From assembly GCF_001908105.1 (NCBI RefSeq), contig NZ_MKGQ01000003.1, positions 62,001-126,000 of the forward strand: DNA of 64,000 nt. Reading direction: 5' to 3'. Positions within the stretch are counted from its first letter, which is position 1; each line of letters begins with the position of its first letter. Shown here one piece after another: positions 39,915 through 50,342 of this stretch. This DNA is from Xenorhabdus eapokensis (GTDB lineage Bacteria > Pseudomonadota > Gammaproteobacteria > Enterobacterales > Enterobacteriaceae). A program made the translations under genes and the position numbers. The notes under the pieces are model-generated. The model worked only from the letters and a program-made list of their open reading frames with translations. It was not told where the DNA came from and did no database searches.

Positions 39915-40159
39915 TATTGATCCAAATCTACATCGACTAGAGGCTGATTTTCACGCTCCTGCACTATCTTGACTAATTCCCGATCATCCAAGGCATCCAA
40001 CATTTTTTCATACAGTTCCGCGGGAACACAATAAAATGCAGGTTTATTTCTATTCAATATAGCCACTGGAGAGCCCCCTCCAGCACTGACAGTCGCCATA
40101 GGGTTGCGTTTTAACTCACTAACACTGGCACTCATGTCACTCAAAATAATAGCAGCCAT
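39911..40159 (-). CDS. Phd/YefM (StbD)-type antitoxin
   Basis: The 82-residue protein has the Phd/YefM DNA-binding start MAAIILSDMSASVSELKRNP, followed by GGSPVAILNRNKPAFYCVP and an acidic C-terminal tail that would wrap the toxin. ATG 40159 is chosen since GGGAGGGG lies just upstream; the frame could extend four more codons. An inverted repeat that could be its operator lies immediately upstream. Confidence 0.92.
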   Translation of the reverse strand: MAAIILSDMSASVSELKRNPMATVSAGGGSPVAILNRNKPAFYCVPAELYEKMLDALDDRELVKIVQERENQPLVDVDLDQY

Positions 40160-40173
40160 AACCCCTCCCAAAA

Positions 40174-40223
40174 GACCTGTTAATCGGTCTGATAATATTC
40201 CATAAAAGACCAGTTAACAAGTC
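40174..40223 (-). promoter_or_regulatory. Candidate autoregulatory operator of the toxin-antitoxin pair
   Basis: GACCTGTTAATCGGTCT (40174-40190) and AGACCAGTTAACAAGTC (40207-40223) are an inverted repeat matching at 14 of 17 positions with a 16-base centre containing TATTCCATAA. It starts 15 bases upstream of the antitoxin start, where Phd-type antitoxins bind. Confidence 0.6.
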
Positions 40224-40255
40224 ACGATGGATCACATAGACACGGATATAAATTT

Positions 40256-42283
40256 TCAGGAATTGGTAATAAATTGTGCCCGCAATGCCTGAACCTGGTC
40301 ACGAATATTGGCTGCTTGCTCAAATTCAAGATCCCGTGCATGTTGGTACATTTTCTCTTCCAGTTCACGGATTTTTCTCTCCAGCTCTTTCGCCGGCAGG
40401 TTGCGGTAATCATCTGTACCCAGGGTAACTTTATTTTTTCCTTTGGCCTTCCCTTTGCCATTAACCGGCTGACCAATTTTCAGGATATCACCAATTTTTT
40501 TCTTCAAACCCTGTGGTACGATGCCGTGCTCTTGGTTAAACGCCTGCTGTTTGGCGCGACGGCGTTCGGTTTCTTCAATAGCCCTTGCCATCGAATCCGT
40601 AATTTTGTCACCATATAAAATGGCTTTACCATGCAGGTTACGCGCTGCACGACCGATGGTTTGGATCAGGGAGCGTTCTGAACGAAGAAAACCCTCTTTA
40701 TCTGCGTCCAAAATTGCCACAAGGGAAACTTCTGGCATATCCAAACCTTCGCGCAATAAGTTAATGCCAACCAAAACATCAAATTCACCGAGACGAAGAT
40801 CACGGATAATTTCCACTCGCTCTACGGTATCAATGTCAGAATGGAGATAACGTACCCGCTCACCATGCTCTTCCAGATACTCAGTCAAGTCTTCCGCCAT
40901 GCGTTTGGTTAAGGTTGTGACCAACACTCGTTCATTGTTTGCCGCACGGATACGGATTTCAGACAGCAGATCATCGACCTGAGTTGCCACCGGTCGAACT
41001 TCAACTTCAGGGTCAATTAGCCCCGTTGGGCGCACAACTTGTTCAACAACTTCGTGGCCTGATTTTTCTGATTCATAATTGCCGGGAGTGGCTGAAACAT
41101 AAATGGTTTGTGGTGCCAATGCCTCAAACTCCTCAAACCGCAATGGACGGTTATCCAGCGCTGATGGCAAACGGAAACCATATTCCACCAATGTTTCCTT
41201 GCGGGAGCGATCCCCTCGGTACATTCCACCAATCTGTGGGATAGTAACGTGGGATTCATCCACCACCAGCAAACCCTCTGCCGGCAGGTAATCAAACAGC
41301 GTTGGAGGTGGTTCACCAGCAGAACGTCCAGACAAATAACGAGAATAGTTTTCAATACCAGAGCAATAGCCCAATTCATTCATCATTTCGAGATCGAATT
41401 GGGTTCGCTGGGTGACACGCTGTTCTTCCAACAACTTGTCTGACGCCAACAGAATCTGACGCCGTTGTTCCAGCTCAATCTTGATCTCCTCCATCGCCTG
41501 AAGGATGCGTTCACGTGGTGTCACATAGTGGGTCTTGGGATAGATGGTATAACGCGGGACATGGTACTCTACCTGTCCCGTCAGCGGATCAAACAGGGAA
41601 AGGCGTTCGACTTCATCATCAAACAATTCTACGCGCAAAGCACGTTCATCCGATTCTGCGGGGAAAATATCGATGACTTCACCACGAACCCGAAATGTTC
41701 CGCGCTGGAATGCCTGATCATTGCGGGTATATTGCAGTTCCGCTAACCGACGCAAGATAGCGCGCTGGTCAATTAACATGCCCTCAGTTAAATGAAGCAT
41801 CATTTTCAAATAGCTATCAGGATCACCTAAACCGTAAATCGCGGAGACAGAAGCCACCACGACGACATCACGGCGTTCCAGCAAGGCTTTCGTTGCAGAC
41901 AGTCGCATCTGTTCGATATGTTCATTCACTGACGCATCTTTTTCGATAAAGGTATCGGAACTGGGGACATAAGCTTCTGGTTGGTAATAATCGTAATAGG
42001 AAACAAAATACTCCACGGCATTCTCAGGGAAAAACGCTTTCATTTCGCTATAGAGCTGTGCTGCCAGGGTTTTATTGGGAGCAAGGATCATGGTGGGGCG
42101 ATTTAAGTTTGCGATAACATTGGCAATCGTGAAAGTTTTACCCGATCCCGTGACTCCCAGAAGGGTTTGATGAGCCAGTCCATCTTCAAGCCCTTCCTGT
42201 AACTGTCTGATAGCCGATGGCTGATCACCTGCCGGTTTAAAATCAGAGTGCAACTTAAATATTTTATTCGTTTCTTTGCTCAT
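40256..42283 (-). CDS. uvrB: UvrABC excision nuclease subunit B
   Basis: UvrB is the damage-verifying helicase-like subunit of nucleotide excision repair. The 675-residue protein has Walker [11 protein letters not shown], the beta-hairpin [31 protein letters not shown], the helicase motifs [12 protein letters not shown] and QTIGRAARN, and a C-terminal UVR coiled coil with [26 protein letters not shown] 42283 gives [20 protein letters not shown], matching the family; an ATG at 42325 lies within the LexA/promoter zone. It is SOS-regulated by the box upstream. Confidence 0.97.
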   Translation of the reverse strand: MSKETNKIFKLHSDFKPAGDQPSAIRQLQEGLEDGLAHQTLLGVTGSGKTFTIANVIANLNRPTMILAPNKTLAAQLYSEMKAFFPENAVEYFVSYYDYYQPEAYVPSSDTFIEKDASVNEHIEQMRLSATKALLERRDVVVVASVSAIYGLGDPDSYLKMMLHLTEGMLIDQRAILRRLAELQYTRNDQAFQRGTFRVRGEVIDIFPAESDERALRVELFDDEVERLSLFDPLTGQVEYHVPRYTIYPKTHYVTPRERILQAMEEIKIELEQRRQILLASDKLLEEQRVTQRTQFDLEMMNELGYCSGIENYSRYLSGRSAGEPPPTLFDYLPAEGLLVVDESHVTIPQIGGMYRGDRSRKETLVEYGFRLPSALDNRPLRFEEFEALAPQTIYVSATPGNYESEKSGHEVVEQVVRPTGLIDPEVEVRPVATQVDDLLSEIRIRAANNERVLVTTLTKRMAEDLTEYLEEHGERVRYLHSDIDTVERVEIIRDLRLGEFDVLVGINLLREGLDMPEVSLVAILDADKEGFLRSERSLIQTIGRAARNLHGKAILYGDKITDSMARAIEETERRRAKQQAFNQEHGIVPQGLKKKIGDILKIGQPVNGKGKAKGKNKVTLGTDDYRNLPAKELERKIRELEEKMYQHARDLEFEQAANIRDQVQALRAQFITNS

Positions 42284-42326
42284 TTCCCCACGCCATCCAT
42301 ACACTGACAAAATTATTTTTATCATA

Positions 42327-42342
42327 CTGGATAAAAAACCAG
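42327..42342 (-). promoter_or_regulatory. LexA box and promoter of uvrB
   Basis: On the minus strand CTGGTTTTTTATCCAG is followed directly by TATGAT, a good -10, with TTGAAG 16 bases upstream as -35. This corresponds almost base for base to the E. coli uvrB SOS box CTGTTTTTTTATCCAG as I recall it, with CTGG replacing CTGT. Confidence 0.75.
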
Positions 42343-42630
42343 CTTCAAGTAAGTTGGCAAAATAATGTTGTTGTCCGGATGTTATTAACCTTTGCTTAAC
42401 ATCAAAGGTAACTATTTTTATCCCCAGATAATGATCTTGCTTTTTTCTATTTTTGTATTATTGGCTGAAATGATGGGGCACTGAATAGCAAAGAGATGCA
42501 AAAAGGAATTGCTTTTATTTAACGCATTGATTTTGACTATAAAAAAATCCAAGTAGAGAATAACAGCAAATCTGCCGCAGGCCGCGTATTACCTTGCACG
42601 AGGATACTTTTCTAAAACTAATACACAAGG

Positions 42631-42698
42631 TTATCCACAGGAATAGTGGATAACTCAGCAAAACCTATTAAGCATGGGCGGTTGCAGAGTTATCCCCA
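42631..42698. promoter_or_regulatory. Cluster of DnaA-box-like 9-mers
   Basis: TTATCCACA (42631-42639, perfect), its inverted relative TTATCCACT (42645-42653, minus strand) and TTATCCCCA (42690-42698) lie within 68 bases of the uvrB-bioD gap. The remaining gap (42343-42868) has no gene I can support. Confidence 0.6.
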
Positions 42699-42868
42699 CT
42701 GATACATTTTTTCAATAGTGGAATATTTTTATGCTGCTTTGGGATTGATTCACGCTATTTGTTGATCAAAAATAGTTCAATCGTTGTTGAAATAAAACAT
42801 CTTCTACGTAAGAACATCGATTAAATCACAACCCTAAGCATCAATTTTAACTAGCCCAAAGTAAACAA

Positions 42869-43552
42869 TTAGTTAACCAAAGAATCAATAGTAATATATT
42901 TTCCTATATTATTTTTATCGCATGATTCACTCAGATAAGGAATAATTCCCAATAAAGGTGCGGGGATCAGGCGCTCCAGTGTCTCCAGATAGGCAGCCTG
43001 ATGTTTGCCGGCCGGTTCAATTTCATTGGCAACCCAGCCAGCTAACTTTAGCCCAGCATACTGAATTGCCTTTGCGGTTAATACAGCATGGTTGATGCAG
43101 CCCAATTTGACACCCACTGTCAAAATTACCGCTAAATTCTCCTGGATCACCCAATCGGCAAAAGTCGTATTTTCCGATAATGGCGTATACCATCCTCCTG
43201 CGCCTTCAACCAAAATCCAGTCAGATTTTTTTACCAGTACTGCCAAACCTTCCGACAAAACGGAAAAATCTATTGGTTGATTAAGTTCCGCACTTACAAT
43301 ATGCGGCGATGTCGGCTCCATAAATACCAGCGGATTCACTTCCCGATAAGTGAGTGACACCGAACTATTACGCTGCAAGGCCAATGCATCACCATTACGT
43401 ATTCCTTCTGACGTCATTTCACTTCCTGATGCCACAGGTTTATAACCGGCAGTCAAATATCCCTTCTTATTAGCCGCTTGCAGCAAGGCACAACTCACCA
43501 CTGTTTTACCTACATCAGTATCCGTTCCTGTCAGAAAATATTTACTTGTCAC
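42869..43552 (-). CDS. bioD: Dethiobiotin synthetase
   Basis: BioD closes the ureido ring of dethiobiotin from 7,8-diaminononanoate with ATP and CO2. The 227-residue reading starts at GTG 43552 ([17 protein letters not shown]), which holds the P-loop, and overlaps the end of bioC by 11 bases. Other features are GYKPVASGS, NPLVFMEPTSPHI and VEGAGGWYTPLS. The longer open frame begins seven codons upstream inside bioC. It is the last gene of bioBFCD. Confidence 0.95.
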   Translation of the reverse strand: MTSKYFLTGTDTDVGKTVVSCALLQAANKKGYLTAGYKPVASGSEMTSEGIRNGDALALQRNSSVSLTYREVNPLVFMEPTSPHIVSAELNQPIDFSVLSEGLAVLVKKSDWILVEGAGGWYTPLSENTTFADWVIQENLAVILTVGVKLGCINHAVLTAKAIQYAGLKLAGWVANEIEPAGKHQAAYLETLERLIPAPLLGIIPYLSESCDKNNIGKYITIDSLVN

Positions 43553-44315
43553 AATAAATAACTCCAAAAACAATTTGATAGCTTAATGGATAATCCCCAT
43601 TGTTTCGTGGGTAGGCTTCTGCAAGGGCGTTTAGACGTTTTCTCGTCATTAATCCTTGCTGGCGGCCATGATGAAGGTGTGTTGCACCGATCCCTTTTAG
43701 GGAATTCAATAAAGGCAACAATTGTGGATAGCGCTGGTAATATTTTCGGCTAATGATTTTATGTCGATAGGGTTGGCATGCCTGGATAATTGTTCGCAAT
43801 GGCAGGAATTGATTAACATGCTGATAATCATCCACGTGCGCCCAAGCGGTTGCCAATTCATTCAGCGAACCCTGTGCAAGCGTGGAAAATACGATAAGGC
43901 CACCGCTACGGGTAACACGGTAAAATTCGCGTAAAGCGCATGATAAATCATTGCACCATTGTACCGCCAGATTGCTGAAACAGATGTCGACGCTGTTATC
44001 TGCTAACCCCAAATGTTCGATATCTCCTTGCAAATAATAATCAGCAACTTGCTGCCCTTTTGCATAGCTCAACATACCGGAAGCCAGATCCAGTGCGATA
44101 ACTTGTTTACCCTGCTGTTTCCAACGAGCACTAAAAAAACCGCTTCCGCACCCTGCATCCAATACCTGCATACCGATATCTTCCGCTTGTGCCAACCCCA
44201 TCAAATACTCACCGGTTTGCTGTTGTAACTTAGCCACCGTGTCATATTTGGCAGCCGCACGGTCAAAAGCACCGGCAATCGCCTGCTTGTCAACGGATTT
44301 AACAGCCAGAACCAT
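43542..44315 (-). CDS. bioC: Malonyl-ACP O-methyltransferase
   Basis: BioC methylates malonyl-ACP so that fatty acid synthesis can make pimeloyl-ACP methyl ester for biotin. The 257-residue protein has the SAM-binding motif [46 protein letters not shown] and [12 protein letters not shown] near the end. ATG 44315 is inferred from [18 protein letters not shown] aligning with E. coli; it overlaps the bioF stop by 17 bases. Confidence 0.94.
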   Translation of the reverse strand: MVLAVKSVDKQAIAGAFDRAAAKYDTVAKLQQQTGEYLMGLAQAEDIGMQVLDAGCGSGFFSARWKQQGKQVIALDLASGMLSYAKGQQVADYYLQGDIEHLGLADNSVDICFSNLAVQWCNDLSCALREFYRVTRSGGLIVFSTLAQGSLNELATAWAHVDDYQHVNQFLPLRTIIQACQPYRHKIISRKYYQRYPQLLPLLNSLKGIGATHLHHGRQQGLMTRKRLNALAEAYPRNNGDYPLSYQIVFGVIYCDK

Positions 44316-45453
44316 GCAACGCCTCCAGTAATGCATCAATGTCCTGTCGGGTATGGTTTGCTGTCAATGTAATACGCAATCGTGCGCTGTCAGGGGGAAC
44401 CGTGGGTGGAAGTATTGCTTTAACCCACACTTTTTTTTGCTTAAGTACATGAGACAGTGCGGTACAACGCTCATTATCACCAACGATTAATGGCTGGATA
44501 GCCGTTTCTGAATTCAGCAATGCAAAAGGCAGATGCTGTGCTTCGCGACGAAAATAACGGATGTTGTTTTGCAACCGCTGACGCAATTCATCCCCAGCCC
44601 TGATTTGTCGTACTGCTTCGGAAAGTGCCAGTGCCTGCGCAGGTGGCATTGAGGTGCTGTAAATCAGATGTCTGGCATATTGGAGCAGGTATTCTGCGGT
44701 TTGTTCATCACATAAAATTGCGGCTCCGCTTAATCCAAATGCCTTGCCGAAGGTGACGACCAGAATCTCCGGTTTAACATTTTGCATCCAGCAACTGCCG
44801 CGCCCTTCATCACCATGAATGCCGATACCGTGGGCATCATCCACCATCAACCAACTTGCCGTCGATTTCGCTTGCTGTGCAATAACATCAAGTGGCGCAT
44901 AATCCCCATCCATGCTAAAAACACCTTCCGTGACCACCAGCGTTTTACCGATACACGTTTTTGCCAAATGTTGCTGCAAAGATCCCATATCATTATGCAG
45001 AAAACGCCGAAGTTGTGCGGGAGAGTGCATTGCTGCTTCGAGTAACGACGCATGGCTCAGGCGATCAGCAATAATGCGATCTTTCCCTTCCATCAAGGCC
45101 GCAATCACCCCTTGATTAGCGGCATAACCGGAAATGAAAAGTAAAGCACGAGAATATCCCAACCACTCCGCGAGTTGTTGTTCCAGCGTGTGATGTGCAG
45201 CAGTGTAACCCGTAACATGCCCTGAGCCGCCACTGCCCACACCATATTGCTGGGCACCTTGTTGCCAGGCAGTAATAATCTGGGGATGTTGACTCAAGCC
45301 AAGGTAATCATTACTGGAAAAATTAAGATATTGGCCGTCCGAAGTGGATAATAAACGCCCATCAGCGCCGTGATGGATTTGCCTGTTACGCCATAGCGGG
45401 GTGCCCCGACGTTCGGCCAAACGCAGGGAGAGAAAGTCTGACCAGCTCATCAT
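44299..45453 (-). CDS. bioF: 8-amino-7-oxononanoate synthase
   Basis: BioF joins pimeloyl-ACP and alanine with PLP. The 384-residue protein has [53 protein letters not shown] and the Schiff-base lysine in [15 protein letters not shown]. The start overlaps the bioB stop by four bases. Length and motifs equal E. coli BioF. Confidence 0.96.
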   Translation of the reverse strand: MMSWSDFLSLRLAERRGTPLWRNRQIHHGADGRLLSTSDGQYLNFSSNDYLGLSQHPQIITAWQQGAQQYGVGSGGSGHVTGYTAAHHTLEQQLAEWLGYSRALLFISGYAANQGVIAALMEGKDRIIADRLSHASLLEAAMHSPAQLRRFLHNDMGSLQQHLAKTCIGKTLVVTEGVFSMDGDYAPLDVIAQQAKSTASWLMVDDAHGIGIHGDEGRGSCWMQNVKPEILVVTFGKAFGLSGAAILCDEQTAEYLLQYARHLIYSTSMPPAQALALSEAVRQIRAGDELRQRLQNNIRYFRREAQHLPFALLNSETAIQPLIVGDNERCTALSHVLKQKKVWVKAILPPTVPPDSARLRITLTANHTRQDIDALLEALHGSGC

Positions 45454-46490
45454 ATTGCCGCATTATAAAATTGTTCGTTATCAGCATGATGAATCATAGC
45501 TTCAGTCAAATTCTGCTGTTGCTGATTGTCACCAAATGCCGTTTTTGTTTGTTGAGGGTTAATTCCCAAGCGGCGGAACAGTTGCAGATCTTTATCTTCA
45601 TTCGGGTTTGGTGTAGTCAGCAATTTACAACCGTAGAAAATGGAATTAGCCCCTGCCATAAAGCACAGTGCCTGAGTTTGCTCATTCATCTGTTCACGTC
45701 CTGCGGATAAACGGACGTGAGATTTTGGCATCATGATCCGTGCCACAGCGATGGTACGAATAAAGTCAAAAGGATCGACATCTTCATTGTCTTCCAGTGG
45801 TGTTCCTTTGACTTTTACCAGCATATTGATCGGTACACTTTCCGGCGGCTTAGGCAGGTTTGCCAATTGCACCAATAATGCTGCCCGATCACGAATTTGC
45901 TCACCCAAACCAACGATACCGCCGGAGCAGACTTTAATACCTGCATTTCGGACATTGCCTAAAGTATCCAGCCTGTCCTGATAACTGCGAGTGGTGATGA
46001 TATTGCCGTAAAATTCTGGCGAGGTATCCAGATTATGGTTGTAATAGTCCAGACCGGCCTGTGCCAAACGCTGTGCCTGCGATTGGTTTAACATGCCTAA
46101 CGTCATGCAGGTTTCCATCCCTAGTGATTTGACTTCTTTGACCATTTTTTCCAAATACGGCATATCACGCTCATGTGGGTTTTTCCAGGCTGCCCCCATG
46201 CAGAAACGGGTTGAACCCGCATTTTTCGCTTTGCGCGCTGATTCAATGACTTTTTCCACTTCCATCAACCGTTCTTTTTCCAAACCGGTTTTATAGCGGG
46301 AACTTTGTGGGCAATATTTGCAATCCTCTGGACAAGCGCCCGTTTTTATCGAAAGCAGTGTACTGACCTGTACTTGTTGTGGATCAAAATGTTCGCGGTG
46401 TACTTGTTGTGCCTGAAATAATAATTCAAAAAAAGGTTTATCAAACAACGTCTGCGTTTGTCTGATTGTCCATTGTTGACGCTCGCTCAC
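45450..46490 (-). CDS. bioB: Biotin synthase, radical SAM enzyme
   Basis: BioB inserts sulfur into dethiobiotin. The 346-residue protein carries the radical SAM cluster motif [16 protein letters not shown], then [36 protein letters not shown] and [19 protein letters not shown] contains the [2Fe-2S] arginine region. It is the first gene of bioBFCD, divergent from bioA across the operator. Confidence 0.97.
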   Translation of the reverse strand: MSERQQWTIRQTQTLFDKPFFELLFQAQQVHREHFDPQQVQVSTLLSIKTGACPEDCKYCPQSSRYKTGLEKERLMEVEKVIESARKAKNAGSTRFCMGAAWKNPHERDMPYLEKMVKEVKSLGMETCMTLGMLNQSQAQRLAQAGLDYYNHNLDTSPEFYGNIITTRSYQDRLDTLGNVRNAGIKVCSGGIVGLGEQIRDRAALLVQLANLPKPPESVPINMLVKVKGTPLEDNEDVDPFDFIRTIAVARIMMPKSHVRLSAGREQMNEQTQALCFMAGANSIFYGCKLLTTPNPNEDKDLQLFRRLGINPQQTKTAFGDNQQQQNLTEAMIHHADNEQFYNAAI

Positions 46491-46542
46491 AATAACATCT
46501 CCGATGTAAAAAATGTTGTCAGTTTAAATAACACCGTTATCA

Positions 46543-46574
46543 TGTCAACCAAAATGAACTTTAAAAGGTTTACA
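46543..46574. promoter_or_regulatory. BirA (bioO) operator between bioB and bioA
   Basis: TGTCAACC (46543-46550) and GGTTTACA (46567-46574) form an inverted repeat with a 16-base spacer, one mismatch from the TGTAAACC-N-GGTTTACA pattern of the biotin operator. It lies in the 95-base divergent gap and should control both directions in response to biotinyl-AMP. Confidence 0.75.
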
Positions 46575-46585
46575 ACAAAGTTATT

Positions 46586-47869
46586 ATGACTCCTTCAGAT
46601 CTTAAATTTGACCAGCGCCATATTTGGCATCCGTATACCTCAATGACGAATCCACTTCCCACCTATCCTGTCGTATCAGCCACTGGTGTGGAACTGGTTT
46701 TATCAGATGGACGTACATTGATTGATGGTATGTCTTCATGGTGGGCAGCTATCCACGGTTATAATCATCCTGTTCTCAATGAGGCAGCAAAGTCACAAAT
46801 CGATAAGATGTCCCATGTTATGTTCGGCGGCATAACCCACCCCCCGGCGGTTGAACTGTGCAAGCAATTGGTGGCAATGACACCAGATCCTTTGGAGTGT
46901 GTTTTTTTGGCAGATTCTGGCTCTGTCGCCGTAGAAGTCGCCCTGAAAATGGCAGTGCAATATTGGCAAGCCAAAGGGAAAAAACGCCATCGTTTCCTGA
47001 GCCTGCGTCATGGTTATCATGGTGACACTTTTGGAGCCATGTCTGTCTGCGATCCAGACAACTCTATGCATAATCTGTACAAAGGCTATCTCCCCAATCA
47101 TCTGTTTGCCAATGCGCCGCAATGCCAGTTTGGTGATGAATGGCAAGCCGAAGATATCGATTCTTTTAAACGATTATTGCTGCAATATCATGATGAAATC
47201 GCTGCTGTGGTTTTAGAACCTATTGTTCAGGGTGCTGGCGGAATGCGGATTTATCATCCTGAATATCTGCGCCAGATTCGTCAGCTTTGTGATGAATATC
47301 AGATTTTGTTAATTGCAGATGAGATTGCGACCGGATTTGGACGGACTGGCAAGCTATTCGCTTGTGAACATGCGCAGATCGAACCGGATATATTGTGCTT
47401 AGGCAAAGCATTGACGGGGGGGTATATGACATTGTCCGCAACACTGACTACCCGCCACGTTGCTGAAACTATCAGCCAAGGTGAAGCAGGCTGTTTTATG
47501 CATGGCCCAACTTTTATGGGAAATCCTCTGGCTTGTGCCGTCGCCTGTGCCAGTCTGAAATTGCTCGCTGATAGCCCGTGGCCACAACGTATTCAATCAA
47601 TAGAAACTCAATTAAAAGCAGAACTATTTCCCCTCAAATCACACAGTTTGGTCAAAGATGTTCGGGTGTTAGGCGCGATAGGTGTGGTTGAAATGAAACA
47701 GCCCGTCAATGTCGCTTCATTGCAACGCCATTTTGTTCAAAATGGTGTATGGATCAGGCCATTTGGTCGGTTAATTTACCTGATGCCACCTTATATTATT
47801 CAACCAGAACAGCTAGCAAGGCTGACAAATGCCATTGCGGGTACATTGACATCCTCACCGCTCAAATGA
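46586..47869 (+). CDS. bioA: Adenosylmethionine-8-amino-7-oxononanoate aminotransferase
   Basis: BioA transfers the amino group from SAM to make 7,8-diaminononanoate. The 427-residue class-III aminotransferase has [80 protein letters not shown], and the PLP lysine in [12 protein letters not shown]. It is divergent from bioB. An IS200-type relic begins just after its stop codon, and its last residues border that relic. Confidence 0.96.
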   Translation: MTPSDLKFDQRHIWHPYTSMTNPLPTYPVVSATGVELVLSDGRTLIDGMSSWWAAIHGYNHPVLNEAAKSQIDKMSHVMFGGITHPPAVELCKQLVAMTPDPLECVFLADSGSVAVEVALKMAVQYWQAKGKKRHRFLSLRHGYHGDTFGAMSVCDPDNSMHNLYKGYLPNHLFANAPQCQFGDEWQAEDIDSFKRLLLQYHDEIAAVVLEPIVQGAGGMRIYHPEYLRQIRQLCDEYQILLIADEIATGFGRTGKLFACEHAQIEPDILCLGKALTGGYMTLSATLTTRHVAETISQGEAGCFMHGPTFMGNPLACAVACASLKLLADSPWPQRIQSIETQLKAELFPLKSHSLVKDVRVLGAIGVVEMKQPVNVASLQRHFVQNGVWIRPFGRLIYLMPPYIIQPEQLARLTNAIAGTLTSSPLK

Positions 47870-48095
47870 AGGTGTCCAACCACCTGAGATATAGATAATT
47901 TTGGCGGTATTTTTACCAGAAGATGAACATGATCTATTTGAACAGTCAATTCTACAATTTCTATCTCGAGTTGCTCACATGAAATCCGTATCTGCTTATA
48001 AACCTCCCTTCTTACATTATTTTTCAGTATTCTAAATCGGCATTTTGGCATTCAGACAATATGATATTGACCACCTCCGTAGGAGGTGGTATTCA
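47870..48095 (-). mobile_element. IS200/IS605-type remnant
   Basis: On the minus strand the frame starting at ATG 48051 reads MPKCRFRILKNNVRREVYKQ and continues [29 protein letters not shown], the N-terminal part of an IS200 TnpA, including the HVH metal-binding pair (DHVHLLV). After about 63 residues it runs into the bioA tail, so the catalytic tyrosine part is missing. Upstream, ACCACCTCC GTA GGAGGTGGT (48070-48090) is a perfect 9-bp hairpin of the kind found at IS200 ends. The element is inactive. Confidence 0.82.
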
Positions 48096-48230
48096 GTTAT
48101 GAATAAAAAATATAAATATAAATATATTTATACCCACTTTTATCTTATTATTTTCTTGACTGATATTAATATCAGTAGGAAAATACTTCCGAATTATAAG
48201 TATCTTTAAAATTATTAATGGGAGTTCATT

Positions 48231-49196
48231 ATGATCGAATCTATTCTAAATGATGCGGTAAGACACTCCAGGGAAATGTTAAAAGCAAAATCAGGTAATA
48301 AGTATTATTTTGACAACGCTCCCCTTAAGGAAAAAGGAACATATAAGGAATTTTTATATGGAAATGAAATGCAAAAACATAAATATAATGAATTTAATAA
48401 AATGAGAAACTTTATAGATGTATTCAGAAAAAAAGAACATAATATTGAAAAAAATGACAAATTTAAAAATGACAAATTTAAAAATGACATTTATAGAAGT
48501 ATGTATGAGAATATTATGCATGGTAGTGAAATTAATGAACAAAGCATAAAAAAAAGAAATGAAATAAAATCTAAACTTCATGAACAAGAAAAACACGAGA
48601 GGTTATATAAACGTAATGAAATAGAAAGAGAAGCTGATACTTATAAGGCGCTATATAATTATACATTGAAAAATAAAGATAATTTTCTATCCGGAAATTG
48701 CCCTGATTACTGCAATTGTGCGTTTCATTATTTAATACATAATTGTCTTGATAATATTCTGAAGTTTTTTAATTCTGGTTTAGAAAACCCTGATCATGTC
48801 TATATTCAAATAGTGGGGGCTGTAGGAGTACATGATCATGTATTTATAACAATAGGCTCTTTTAATCATAATATGTTTAAACCTATACTGGGGAGGTTAT
48901 ATCACAATCTACCAAAGGAATTATGGGTATGCGATCCTTGGGCAAATATTGTTTGCCCTGCTGAAAAATATAATGACCTGTGGAAAAGCAAAATGGATAA
49001 ATGGCATTACATGGGTAAATGTATTGTGTTAGCAGAAGAAGATCCTATTCCTAATAGGAAAGTAATCCCCCCTTCTGCTAAATGCCACTCTCCTTTAAAG
49101 AAAAATACATATCTTACAATTCAAAACAGTATGAAAAAAGTATTTAATCTAGCAGTTATATCACCTGACAAGAACGTAAAAATAATGGCTTTATAA
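48231..49196 (+). CDS. Putative C-H-D cysteine enzyme (papain-like effector or toxin)
   Basis: The 321-residue protein has a lysine/glutamate-rich, likely helical N-terminal part (~1-150) with a short repeat NDKFKNDKFKND, and a C-terminal domain with GNCPDYCNCAFHYL (cysteine near 158), GVHDHVFITIG (histidine near 207) and WVCDPWANIVCPAEKY (aspartate near 237). This C...H...DPW order is typical of papain- or transglutaminase-fold cysteine peptidases and deamidases, including several secreted effectors and toxins. No signal peptide is seen. GGGAG lies before the ATG. It is very AT-rich and flanked by IS200 and IS1 relics, signs of transfer. I do not know the target or family. Confidence 0.65.
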   Translation: MIESILNDAVRHSREMLKAKSGNKYYFDNAPLKEKGTYKEFLYGNEMQKHKYNEFNKMRNFIDVFRKKEHNIEKNDKFKNDKFKNDIYRSMYENIMHGSEINEQSIKKRNEIKSKLHEQEKHERLYKRNEIEREADTYKALYNYTLKNKDNFLSGNCPDYCNCAFHYLIHNCLDNILKFFNSGLENPDHVYIQIVGAVGVHDHVFITIGSFNHNMFKPILGRLYHNLPKELWVCDPWANIVCPAEKYNDLWKSKMDKWHYMGKCIVLAEEDPIPNRKVIPPSAKCHSPLKKNTYLTIQNSMKKVFNLAVISPDKNVKIMAL

Positions 49197-49256
49197 CGAG
49201 ATGGAAAGTATAGGGTATATCTTAATTAATTGAAATAAATAAAAACATACATTTTC

Positions 49257-49477
49257 GGTCATGTATTCAATCCGTTGATTTGCCTTAAATATAGTATTCT
49301 TTTTCGATAAAAGTACCGATAACTTTTTCATTCATTTCGGGGGATTTTGAGTAGCTGAGTGTTTTACGATTCAAGCGGTTAATTCTGTTATAACGTGTGA
49401 GCAATAATACACTTTGGAATCATGACCAGAAAAAATGGTGATTATACATAACTATCAATAGGTTGAATAGGTGACCC
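49257..49477 (-). mobile_element. IS1-family remnant
   Basis: The element starts with GGTCATGTATTCAATCCGTT and ends with the complement of GGGTCACCTATTCAACC, near-identical ends to those of the 24.1-kb relic. On the minus strand the frame ending at 49285 reads LTRYNRINRLNRKTLSYSKS then EMNEKVIGTFIEKEYYI, matching the C-terminus of IS1 InsB-type transposases. Everything upstream of that is lost. The rest of the 49197-49643 gap shows no gene. Confidence 0.8.
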
Positions 49478-49643
49478 ATTTATTATATTTCTAATAAAAA
49501 ACAAAGCATATTAAATGCATTTCCAAACGTCAATCACTGACAAATATTAATGACAAAAACAGAGGCTATTACATCACCTAAAAACAAATTATTTGATATA
49601 TTCATGATGAAACCACGCTTATTTAAACAAAGAGGAAAATATC

Positions 49644-50216
49644 ATGAATACAGAAAATTTGTTTACATCTTCCAATAATGAAATACAAGATGTCTTTGAA
49701 CTATCTCAAAATAGGTATGAGCAAGAAATTTCGCATTACGAAACTCTGGTAATAGAAAAACCTGAATTAGCCCATCTGTTTGTTGAAAATATTCAACCAG
49801 ATTCATTAACCAGTCCAACCCAGAACCAAACCGAATTTGTCAGTGGGTATTTTAACATTAACACATATTATCAATATGGCGGCTTACCTTTTACCCAAAT
49901 ATCTTCTAACTCCACTACCATTGGGCACGAACCTAATATAGGGAAAAAGGCCAATTTCAATGGCTATATTAATGGTGTATATAACACACCAATATTGAAC
50001 TTTAATAATATTCATCTTGGAGGTGTAGTCAAATATCCTTACTCCATTATCAATACACCATTAAACATTCAACTTTATATTTACCCAAGAAATATAATCT
50101 TACGACTTTTAAAAGGAAATGTTTATTTAGGCGATTTATATTCCGTACAACAGAATCACATATTAATCACCTATCCTATTGTTTTACCAGGTGTCGGAAC
50201 GTTTAATTTAATTTAA
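49644..50216 (+). CDS. Unrecognised accessory protein, beta-rich
   Basis: The 190-residue protein starts with an acidic helical region (~1-55) and continues as alternating short hydrophobic and polar runs rich in N, Y, T and G (for example GYFNINTYYQYGGLPFT, FNNIHLGGVVKYP, LNIQLYIYPRNIILRLL), which suggests a beta-barrel or sandwich. There is no cleavable signal peptide and no cysteine. GAGGA lies upstream of the ATG. It sits alone between the IS1 relic and pgl, and is AT-rich like the preceding effector-like gene. I do not recognise a family; a secreted virulence-type protein is only a guess. Confidence 0.6.
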   Translation: MNTENLFTSSNNEIQDVFELSQNRYEQEISHYETLVIEKPELAHLFVENIQPDSLTSPTQNQTEFVSGYFNINTYYQYGGLPFTQISSNSTTIGHEPNIGKKANFNGYINGVYNTPILNFNNIHLGGVVKYPYSIINTPLNIQLYIYPRNIILRLLKGNVYLGDLYSVQQNHILITYPIVLPGVGTFNLI

Positions 50217-50266
50217 CATCAATTAATTACATTAATTTTTTATCTTGTTTGTAGCAAATAAATTTT

Positions 50267-50299
50267 CGCCAGTCACATAGCCAAGCTATATGGCTGGCG
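50267..50299. terminator. Hairpin between the accessory gene and pgl
   Basis: CGCCAGTCACATA (50267-50279) can pair with TATATGGCTGGCG (50287-50299) with one mismatch and a G-T pair, between convergent stop codons. Confidence 0.5.
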
Positions 50300-50342
50300 T
50301 GATCACGACTTACCTTCGCCGATATTACTTTTGCCAATATTG

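Noticed and set aside
42631..42698. DnaA boxes as the replication origin
   Set aside because: Only three boxes, no AT-rich 13-mer array and no gidA, mnmG or dnaA neighbourhood.
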